Shown here: positions 9,644 through 16,140 of the stretch, piece by piece
How the letters are laid out: each line of letters starts with the position of its first letter
Numbering within the stretch: position 1 is the first letter of the stretch
DNA from: JAWUVP01 sp034112285
GTDB taxonomy: Bacteria; Pseudomonadota; Gammaproteobacteria; JABDGN01
Reading direction: 5' to 3'
NCBI GenBank assembly: GCA_034112285.1
Contig: JAWUVP010000016.1
Coordinates: 1 to 64,000, forward strand
DNA length: 64,000 bases
Made by a program: the position numbers and the translations under genes
The notes under the pieces: generated by a model
Seen by the model: the letters and a program-made list of their open reading frames with translations, nothing else
The model's database searches: none
Told to the model about the DNA's origin: nothing

Positions 9644-9912
9644 GCAACGTTAAAGAAATTCACTGCACAAAACTCGGTAAACTAGCCCCCGCCCTAAAAC
9701 GCGCCCCCCTACCAGGCGAACCAGGCAGACGCATTTTAAAAGAAATTAGCCAACCCGCCTGGGACCAATGGCGCGCACGCCAAACCATGTTTATTAATGA
9801 AAACCGCCTAAACTTGACCGAACCTGCTGCCAGACTATTTTTGCAAGATCAAATGGAAGCCTTTTTGTTTGACGGAGAAGATGTCATGCCAGAGGGATTT
9901 ACCACTGCCTAA
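9640..9912 (+). CDS. yggX: Probable Fe(2+)-trafficking protein YggX
   Basis: A small cytoplasmic protein linked to protection of Fe-S clusters from oxidative damage. The 90-residue sequence has the family's conserved Cys near the N-terminus (IHCTKLGK), PGEPGRRI, and the central core [20 protein letters not shown]. It overlaps mutY by 4 bp. The mutY-yggX pairing is conserved across gammaproteobacteria and is biologically coherent, since MutY is an Fe-S enzyme. Confidence 0.96.
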   Translation: MSNVKEIHCTKLGKLAPALKRAPLPGEPGRRILKEISQPAWDQWRARQTMFINENRLNLTEPAARLFLQDQMEAFLFDGEDVMPEGFTTA

Positions 9913-10153
9913 CCGGCTGAAAAATAAGACTTTCACGCCAAATAACCACAAGGCACAGAAAGCTCGTGATAAACGCGTCAATCTGAACATTTATATTAAC
10001 CACTAACGCACTCCAGGCAAACATCTGTGTTGGTGGTTGATAAATACCCTATAAGATCTGATATCAAAAACAACAAGCAAACAACCTAAGCCACACCGCA
10101 ACGCTGCTTCTAACTCCATGATGTTAAAATAGTTTTCAAAGCCCAGCTTTTTC

Positions 10154-10182
10154 TTGACATATCACCAAGAAAACGGTTTAAT
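10154..10182 (+). promoter_or_regulatory. Sigma70-type promoter of tRNA-Phe
   Basis: A perfect -35 TTGACA (10154-10159), a 17-nt spacer and -10 TTTAAT (10177-10182, five of six consensus). Transcription would start near 10190, about 35 nt before the mature tRNA. The rest of the 9913-10150 interval shows no gene or clear signal. Confidence 0.8.
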
Positions 10183-10223
10183 ACGCGGCTCTTGTCCACC
10201 AATGCTCAGCATTGTCAGTAAAT

Positions 10224-10299
<76 letters not shown>

Positions 10300-10387
10300 T
10301 TTAAATCAAAGAGTTAACTGCTCGACTTAAGAATTCAAGCTCCTCATGTAGACACAGTGTAGATATTGGAGGGGGCTTTACAATTAG

Positions 10388-11446
10388 TTAAAGTTTGACA
10401 AATTTAATATCAAAGCTCCCGCCCTTTGGAGTCGATTGCCAATAATTCAATTGTGCCTTTACACTATTACGGATCAATCTTTTCACGTCATCTTTAACAT
10501 TGAGTCCAAAATACAAATCTGAAAGTGAAAGGTAAGGTTTCTTTTCAGCAAGGTCGATAAATTTATTTAATGATATATTGTTTTCAAGCCCAGTCAACAA
10601 CAAGCGTAGTTCTTGCTCTTGGGTCCAGCACGGTGCTTTTTGGAATATTGAATTAGTGATTGCTAAAGAAAAATGGTTAATTGGATATTTAGTAAGCTCT
10701 GGGCTTTCTTTTAACATTTCCTCATATAAAGACTTGTAGTGCTCCACGCTCTCAACGCCCCAAATTGCTGGCGTTACACTTTTGTAGCAAATTTTCTGCC
10801 AATGATGCATCAATCCTGGTGTACCGTCCTCATTAACATAATAGCCTGAATGAAATTTTTCCTCCCGAATGAAGCTAATCAACGACTCAAATCCTATACA
10901 AACACCAGCATGGCCATTGGCATAATGTGCCCACATTGTTGAATTAACATTATCCAAACAAAATGATACAACACCATAATAATCGGCGGCCTCAAGTATA
11001 TTAAAAGGCAAATAACCATCATACTTTGCTAGGTCTCTATTAAGGTCCAGCCTCTCATCTTTTGATAAGTTCTTGCCTTGTTCTAAAGCTAAATTTTCTA
11101 TTTTTTGACCTGTCGTCCATTTAGTATATTCAGAGATATCATTTAATACACCTAACTTGGACACCCAGAGTAATTCTTTATTAAGCAAATAATTAATTTT
11201 ATAAAGACTAAAATAGGGCTCAGGTAGTTTATGAAAATTAAGACTTTCCTCGATAATTTTTTGCTGTTTTAGATTAGGATCAGGAAAAATTTCTTTATTG
11301 AGTTTCTCTTGTAGCTGAACACGCTGTGTTAAAACATCCTCTATGGTTGTTTCCTCAGTAACATCGATATTATCTCTAGCGAGCAAATCAGTGATGTCTC
11401 CTGGCAATGAAAAAAAACGATACAATTTTTGAGGTGAGTCCACCAC
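10388..11446 (-). CDS. DUF2971 domain-containing protein
   Basis: A 352-residue cytoplasmic protein with no membrane segment. The N-terminal 90 residues are predicted-helical and charged. From about residue 115 the DUF2971 hallmarks appear: a short entry strand (WVSKLGVLNDISE), then YGVVSFCLDN followed by MWAHYANGHAGVCIGFE, then a tyrosine-rich strand (CYKSVTP), and a KAPCWTQEQELRLLL segment. DUF2971 proteins occur sporadically in accessory DNA and their function is not established. The start is GTG at 11446 with GGAG eight bases upstream. Codon use is more AT-rich than in the neighbouring housekeeping genes. No partner gene is adjacent. Confidence 0.75.
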   Translation of the reverse strand: MVDSPQKLYRFFSLPGDITDLLARDNIDVTEETTIEDVLTQRVQLQEKLNKEIFPDPNLKQQKIIEESLNFHKLPEPYFSLYKINYLLNKELLWVSKLGVLNDISEYTKWTTGQKIENLALEQGKNLSKDERLDLNRDLAKYDGYLPFNILEAADYYGVVSFCLDNVNSTMWAHYANGHAGVCIGFESLISFIREEKFHSGYYVNEDGTPGLMHHWQKICYKSVTPAIWGVESVEHYKSLYEEMLKESPELTKYPINHFSLAITNSIFQKAPCWTQEQELRLLLTGLENNISLNKFIDLAEKKPYLSLSDLYFGLNVKDDVKRLIRNSVKAQLNYWQSTPKGGSFDIKFVKL

Positions 11447-11524
11447 GATGTCAGCTCCAAATAATTAAAAATTCATCCTAACTTTTAACTGTATATTGTT
11501 TAAATAGCAAGAGAAAAAATTTTA

Positions 11525-11730
11525 TTACTTCTCCCACAACTCAATCAGCCCAGTCTTAATCATTAAATAAAGCTCTTCATCCTCTTCAGGCGCCAGTGAT
11601 AAATACTCACTCATCATAGGCAATGCCTTATCAATTTCAAACCATTTAATTAAATGTTCATGATTAACCTCTTTTGCAGCACAAACCTCCACAAAGGCTT
11701 TATGTGCCGATTTTAATCGCCCGAGTGCCG
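11525..11730 (-). pseudogene. 3' fragment of an unidentified gene, cut by the IS3-family element
   Basis: On the minus strand an open frame enters from the IS boundary and runs about 68 codons to tandem stop codons, ending GLIELWEK. The sequence (HLIKWFEIDKALPMMSEYLS) has ordinary protein composition and an acidic helical C-terminus, consistent with a real gene tail. There is no start codon context, and the DNA on the other side of the IS does not continue this frame, so the upstream part seems to be lost. I do not recognise the family. Confidence 0.55.
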
Positions 11731-11793
11731 TGATCTGGTTACACTAATCCGGACACCTAATGTACACTAAGTACGAGCGAAGGTGAGTCCAAA

Positions 11794-12090
11794 ATGAGTA
11801 CCCGAAAAACGACGCAATATCCAATAGAATTTAAAAAGTCCTCAGCAAAGCTAGCGGTCAGCATCGAACAGTCAATCAAGCGAACGGCTGAAGAGCTGGG
11901 CGTGAATGTGATGACACTACGCGGCTGGATAAAAAAATATACTCCGTAAACCAAAGCCTCAAAATCCAAATCAACCGATAAGGATTTACTAGACGAGAAC
12001 CGTCGCCTAAAAAAAGAAAATACCAGGCTACTTGAGGAGCGTGACATATTAAAAAAAGCCGCCGCATACTTCGCGAAAGAAACCCTGTGA
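11794..12090 (+). pseudogene. IS3-family transposase OrfA, nonsense-interrupted
   Basis: A 99-codon HTH/leucine-zipper OrfA. The N-terminal part (TAEELGVNVMTLRGWIKKY) is the helix-turn-helix, and the C-terminal part (ENRRLKKENTRLLEERDILKK) is the coiled coil leading to KAAAYFAKE. Codon 52 is an in-frame TAA at 11947-11949, which separates the DNA-binding and coiled-coil parts. GGTGAG lies before the ATG. With this stop no full-length OrfAB fusion transposase can be made. Confidence 0.85.
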
Positions 12091-12932
12091 AGTGTGCTTG
12101 GATAAGCGCAGAACGAGATAGCTTCAAGATAAAAGTCATGTGTCGGTTATTGAAAGTGACCCAAAGTAGCTATTATGCTTGGTGTTCTCAAACCGAGATG
12201 GGGCCCAGAGCTCAGGGAAATGTTGAGCTATCAGGGCATATTAAGTTAATATTTTTTGCGCACAAATGCCGCTATGGTAGCCGTAGAATACGCCATGCAC
12301 TTTTACAGAAAGAGTATACCGTTAGCCTTCGTCGCGTCTGTCGCTTGATGAGAGCCCAAGCACTGTATTGTAAAGCAAAGCGTAAATTTACAATGACCAC
12401 CGACTCAAAGCATCGCTTACCGATAGCCAACAATATTCTAAACCGCCAATTTACACAAGAAAAGCCAGATAAATCTTACGTGGGCGATATTACTTACATT
12501 CACACACAGGAAGGTTGGTTGTACTTATCAACCGTTATTGATTTATTCTCAAGAAAAGTGGTTGGCTGGGCAATGGATGGCAATATGAAAGCGGCATTAG
12601 TTAATGATGCCTTGTTGATGGCCGTGCAGCAGCGACAACCTCAAGCGGGTTTGATTTGGAACACGGGTAGAGGCAGCCAATACGCTTCTATCAGCCATCG
12701 TAATATTATAAAATCACATGGGATTGTGGAGAGTATGAGCCGTAAGGGGAATTGTTGGGATAATAGCGTTGACGAAAGTTTTTTCCATACGCTTAAAACC
12801 AAGTTAACACATCATGAACGATTTAAAACCCGTGAGCAGGCTAAGGTCGCTATCTTTGATTATATTGAAACCTATTACAATCGTAAAAGAATGCATTCGG
12901 CCTACGATTGTTTATCGCCGGTTGAATTTTAG
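12087..12932 (+). CDS. IS3-family transposase OrfB, catalytic Asp lost
   Basis: An intact frame of 281 residues starting at a GTG that overlaps the orfA stop. It has the HTH_21 region and the rve integrase core. The DDE triad should be D-D-E. The first Asp is present (YVGDITY, residue 134) and the Glu is present (NCWDNSVDESFF, residue 230). The second, normally in HSDRGSQY, reads NTGRGSQY with Gly194. Codon 194 is GGT at 12666-12668, one base from GAT. The protein should therefore be catalytically dead even though the frame is open. Confidence 0.88.
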   Translation: MKCAWISAERDSFKIKVMCRLLKVTQSSYYAWCSQTEMGPRAQGNVELSGHIKLIFFAHKCRYGSRRIRHALLQKEYTVSLRRVCRLMRAQALYCKAKRKFTMTTDSKHRLPIANNILNRQFTQEKPDKSYVGDITYIHTQEGWLYLSTVIDLFSRKVVGWAMDGNMKAALVNDALLMAVQQRQPQAGLIWNTGRGSQYASISHRNIIKSHGIVESMSRKGNCWDNSVDESFFHTLKTKLTHHERFKTREQAKVAIFDYIETYYNRKRMHSAYDCLSPVEF

Positions 12933-12982
12933 GCAGCTCATAGAGTTGCCTAAATCGTGTCCGGATTTTTGTTGACAGATCA

Positions 12983-13198
12983 GCGACTAACGGTACTGCC
13001 GAGCAAGGCATGGATATCACCAGTCATCATGGCGCAGCCCCTGCGGCAGCCACTATTATTGGCTTACCGCCCTTGTTTTTAGGGTGTGAATGGCTAATCA
13101 GCAATTTTGCGTACTTGATAGTGCAAGTTATATTATTTTTACAAAAAAATTGTTCTGGCAGCACGCATGAAGGTTATAAAGAGTTATGAATGAGATAA
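12983..13198. other. Non-coding remnant between IS3 element and small HTH gene
   Basis: About 215 bp without a convincing gene. A short plus-strand frame (SATNGTAEQGMDITSHHG) is open next to the IS but has no start and no family I recognise. The right half is AT-rich. It may be residue of whatever the IS landed in. Confidence 0.4.
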
Positions 13199-13516
13199 TT
13201 AAATATCTGAATAACATTCAGGTGAAACACGATAATGTATGCTGAGCATTCGCGCGCCGGCTCGGAATGATAGCTTATCAAAATGTTTTTTTTCAATCTG
13301 TTTAAGAATCGAAAGTTTAGTACCAATTTGCAATGCCACAGCCTGTGGAGAATAACCCTTAACAACAATCTCGCTTAAGACCTTATCCCAAGGGACATTT
13401 TTGTTTAGAATTTCTTTGCCAAATTGACAATATGGCTTATTACCAGGCTTGAATTCAGGCTGCTTACTCTTGATTTTTGTCTCTTTGTCTTTACGCACGC
13501 ATTTTTTCTTTGTCAT
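13199..13516 (-). CDS. Small HTH-like hypothetical protein
   Basis: A 105-residue basic protein. The first 40 residues are Lys-rich (MTKKKCVRKDKETKIKSK) and probably disordered. The rest resembles a helix-turn-helix (SPQAVALQIGTKLSILKQIE), followed by a conserved-looking end FRAGARMLSIHYRVSPECY. I associate this tail with small phage- or plasmid-like regulators in Legionella-type genomes, but cannot name a family. I chose the start at 13516 over 13627 because GAGG lies just upstream and the longer N-terminus reads like non-coding DNA. It is divergent from the XRE-BadF-like gene, so a regulatory link between them is possible but unproven. Confidence 0.6.
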   Translation of the reverse strand: MTKKKCVRKDKETKIKSKQPEFKPGNKPYCQFGKEILNKNVPWDKVLSEIVVKGYSPQAVALQIGTKLSILKQIEKKHFDKLSFRAGARMLSIHYRVSPECYSDI

Positions 13517-13756
13517 AATATCCTCTGCTTTAGTTAATATGAGCACCTCAAAGAAGACCCATGGTTTATCTAAATTGCGAATGACAAAACGAGTGTGATG
13601 GGCTACAATCAGCTCGTTGGTTGCCATAACGCAACTTTACATCTAAAGAGTAAGTGTCTCGTCAAAGTCTGCTTACTCTTTTCCTACCAAATCACACTCC
13701 GCTTAACGGCCTCTGCGCCTCCGCAAATAAACCTAGTAAGGTGCGACCTGTTAAGG

Positions 13757-13762
13757 TATAAT
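13757..13762 (+). promoter_or_regulatory. Consensus -10 element upstream of the XRE-BadF-like gene
   Basis: A perfect TATAAT lies 63 bp before the ATG at 13826. The region 17 nt upstream has no good -35, so the promoter may depend on an activator or be weak. Confidence 0.45.
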
Positions 13763-13825
13763 AATTGCATCTGTCAGTTAAGTCAAATACTAATTTTTAT
13801 ACTCAACAAAAGGTGCACAACAATA

Positions 13826-14947
13826 ATGAAGAAAATTGAAACACCTAGGAAGTTGGCCCTTATTTCCAAAAATCTCAAAACAATACTTAATCAACAGGGT
13901 CTATCCAAGAAAGATCTTTCAGATAAAGCTGGAATTCCAATGACCACTCTTGGTCCCATTTTAAAAGGTGAAAGAGATTTTAGATTATCAAGCTTACTCG
14001 CCCTCTCAACAGCCCTAGATGTTACAACAGATGAGCTCCTAAAAGGTGTCAGTACAAACAAGAATAAAATGGCCCCGAGCTCATCCAAACCAGAATATTT
14101 AATATTATTTTTAAACAATTACAGTTTTTCTTATGTTCAAATTTATAATCAAACAGATGCAACCACAACATCAATTATGTTGCCATACACTATTTTTTGT
14201 ATCGAAAACCCTGACAAAATATTGCAGTACATACTAACTGAAATTGAATTAGTAATAGGTAACGTGGCGCCAAAGAAAATTGCTTTTTACTCATCCGTAC
14301 TTTGCTATGAGTATGTCCCTGGACGTACCAAGCTTATATCCGCTGGAGCAAAGCTATTTAATAAATTTATTTTAGAGCCCGATTGGTATAACACGCATAA
14401 ATCTATCCTTCCCAATATATCTGCCATTTTAATAACAATAACCAATGGTTTTGTTTTATCTTATAGCTTAGATAAAGGAAAAACCATTTTAAAACATCAA
14501 GGCTATGGATTCCCACTATCTGATGATGCCGGAAATATTTGGATCGGATGCCAAGCCTTAAGGCATACAATAAACGTTCAAGAAGGTGTTGATAAAAGAA
14601 CCTTATTATCTGACAAGCTTCTTGCTCACTATAAGTCCGATCTTAATTTAATAACAACTCATGTTTATGATGATTATATAAATGCTTACAGCCAAGCGGC
14701 TGTCATTGTTAAAGAGCTCGCTACTAAGGCTGGAAAATCCTCTGAAATTATTGCACAGAGTTTTAAAAATATTTATAAACATGTCAAAAAAATTGATGAA
14801 CTGTCAAAACTTGAGTTACCTATCTATTTATCTGGTGATTTAGCGTATCTATATGAACAGTACATTCCAGAAGGGCGTTTTAAAAAAATGGATCACGATG
14901 AGATGCTCAAAAAGCAATTTTCTTATGCAAGCTCGACGCTTAGATAA
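13826..14947 (+). CDS. XRE-type HTH regulator fused to a degenerate BadF/NagK-like (ASKHA) domain
   Basis: A 373-residue protein. Residues 10-75 are a Cro/CI HTH (LSKKDLSDKAGIPMTTLGPI, then LALSTALDVTTDELLKG). A short linker leads to residues 90-365, which resemble the BadF/BadG and N-acetylglucosamine-kinase ASKHA fold. The best evidence is GYGFPLSDDAGNIWIGCQAL (226-245), which aligns with the family's GWG.LLGDEGSG.WIG.xAL. The nucleotide-binding motifs are missing: the DGGGTKT loop position reads NNYSFSY, and GTGS reads ITNG. A sugar- or nucleotide-sensing role without catalysis is an inference, by analogy with ROK-family repressors. I chose the ATG at 13826 because the HTH follows immediately; the upstream open frame looks non-coding. 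It is AT-rich compared with housekeeping neighbours and lies in an accessory patch. Confidence 0.65.
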   Translation: MKKIETPRKLALISKNLKTILNQQGLSKKDLSDKAGIPMTTLGPILKGERDFRLSSLLALSTALDVTTDELLKGVSTNKNKMAPSSSKPEYLILFLNNYSFSYVQIYNQTDATTTSIMLPYTIFCIENPDKILQYILTEIELVIGNVAPKKIAFYSSVLCYEYVPGRTKLISAGAKLFNKFILEPDWYNTHKSILPNISAILITITNGFVLSYSLDKGKTILKHQGYGFPLSDDAGNIWIGCQALRHTINVQEGVDKRTLLSDKLLAHYKSDLNLITTHVYDDYINAYSQAAVIVKELATKAGKSSEIIAQSFKNIYKHVKKIDELSKLELPIYLSGDLAYLYEQYIPEGRFKKMDHDEMLKKQFSYASSTLR

Positions 14948-14981
14948 TAAGGTGTATATTCCTCCCAAAGTGCTCACCTGA

Positions 14982-15137
14982 TCTATTTACACTTGTAAAA
15001 AAGTTCGGGTGAAAATCGACTATCACGTTCATGTAGAGCACGATTATTACAGCATCCCGTATCGTTATTGTAAAAGCGAAATTGATTGTTGCGTCACCAT
15101 CACGTTGCTAGAGTGCTATTACAAATACAGACAGTAG
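14982..15137 (+). pseudogene. Relic of IS21-family transposase IstA (C-terminal part)
   Basis: An open stretch without a start codon encodes VKIDYHVHVEHDYYSIPYRY and about 24 more residues before TAG at 15135-15137. This matches the post-catalytic region of IstA (DYHVEVD..YYSVPY). No other IS21 sequence, no istB and no end repeats are visible. It is a leftover from an old insertion at the right edge of the accessory patch. Confidence 0.75.
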
Positions 15138-15194
15138 CTTCTTCTGAATAATATTGTATAATCGTTTAAAATTGTAAATCAAAGGAGTGTCCGT

Positions 15195-15920
15195 GTGAAA
15201 AAATATTTAGCGTCTCTGTTTTTAGTTATTTTAAGCTCAAGCGCAGTGGCTAGTACTTGGGGCTATACTCTCACCAATGGCCCAATGCACTGGGCTAAAA
15301 AATTCCCACTTTGCGCTAAGGGGTATGAGCAAACACCAATTAATATATCCCCTAGCGAGGTGATTACCAAGCAAGACTTGCCCGCAATTAAAACACATTT
15401 TATTCCAACTGCCATGCGTGTTACAAATAATGGTCATACAATAAAAATTGTTCCCCTCACCACAAACACCTTAACCATTGGTAACAAAACCTACCGTGTC
15501 TTGCAATTTCATTTTCACCATTTCTCTGAAACCACTATTAACCACAAGCACTATCCTATGGAAGCGCACATCGTGACCCAAAGCAAAGAGGGTGAATTTG
15601 CTGTGATTGGTATATTTTTCAAATCAGGTCAGGCCAATCCTTTTCTTGCCAAGATCTGGAAGAAAATGCCTAAGCGCTCGGGTAAGAGCATCACACTTAA
15701 GCAAAAAATAAATCTTACTAACTTATTACCCCAAAAATTATCGTATTACCATTTCAAAGGATCGTTAACAACGCCACCCTGCACTGAAGGCATACAGTGG
15801 TATGTATTAACGACCCCAGCCCATGCTTCTTACGCACAAATTAATACTTTTAGCGCCATTTACCCCAACAATTACCGGCCGGTGCAGCCTTTGTTAAAAA
15901 GGATTATTGAGAAAAGTTAA
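15195..15920 (+). CDS. Alpha-type carbonic anhydrase, periplasmic
   Basis: Interconverts CO2 and bicarbonate, outside the inner membrane. Residues 1-19 are a signal peptide ending AVAS. The mature part has the alpha-CA signatures GYEQTPINI, the zinc-ligand strand LQFHFHHFSE (His106 and His108), the third ligand in YPMEAHIV (His125), and TTPPCTEGIQWYVL near the C-terminus. The 241-residue length is usual. The start is GTG at 15195, with AAAGGAG seven bases upstream; a TATAAT at 15157-15162 may be its -10. Alpha-CAs in intracellular pathogens can help with acid tolerance, but here that is only a suggestion. Confidence 0.93.
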   Translation: MKKYLASLFLVILSSSAVASTWGYTLTNGPMHWAKKFPLCAKGYEQTPINISPSEVITKQDLPAIKTHFIPTAMRVTNNGHTIKIVPLTTNTLTIGNKTYRVLQFHFHHFSETTINHKHYPMEAHIVTQSKEGEFAVIGIFFKSGQANPFLAKIWKKMPKRSGKSITLKQKINLTNLLPQKLSYYHFKGSLTTPPCTEGIQWYVLTTPAHASYAQINTFSAIYPNNYRPVQPLLKRIIEKS

Positions 15921-15992
15921 TTAATAAGTCTTGAGGCTATGCAATAAATGTCCACGCTTCAAGACGCGCTATATAAGTCGATGCAATCTTCA

Positions 15993-16020
15993 TCGCGCCC
16001 AGAAATTTTATTGGGCGCGA
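15993..16020. repeat. 9-bp perfect inverted repeat after carbonic anhydrase gene
   Basis: TCGCGCCCA (15993-16001) and TGGGCGCGA (16012-16020) pair perfectly around a 10-nt loop, between the convergent carbonic anhydrase and recD2 genes. There is no T-tract on either side, so a classical intrinsic terminator is unlikely, though an mRNA-end hairpin is possible. Confidence 0.55.
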
Positions 16021-16140
16021 AAGTAAGAAAGCCCCAGGTCAGCTCGGATAATTTCACACTTGTTAATGAGAGAAAATGCTTATTATTAATATGCTTGTAA
16101 TTTATATAGACTTGAAGTGACTAAACTTTAAATTTCTAAA

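Larger units (their letters stand above)
11731..12982 (+). mobile_element. IS3-family insertion sequence (IS3 group), 1252 bp, decayed
   Basis: The ends are imperfect inverted repeats of about 26 bp, matching at 21 positions. Both begin TGATCTG and share AATCCGGACAC; TGATC ends with a GGACAC inner motif resemble the IS3 group. It contains an orfA and an overlapping orfB with an A7G run (about 12050-12057) at the expected frameshift site. The flanking three bases differ (CCG left, GCG right), so there is no target-site duplication. That suggests an old insertion followed by rearrangement or deletion. Both reading frames carry inactivating changes. Confidence 0.9.

Noticed and set aside
11728..12985. 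Target-site duplication for the IS3-family element
   Set aside because: The three flanking bases are CCG on the left and GCG on the right, so they do not match.
12983..13198. Continuation of the IS-truncated gene on the right side of the IS
   Set aside because: The minus-strand frame on the right side has stop codons soon after the IS and does not resemble the left fragment.
15993..16020. Rho-independent terminator for the carbonic anhydrase gene
   Set aside because: The stem is good, but neither strand has a T-tract after it, so I list it only as an inverted repeat.
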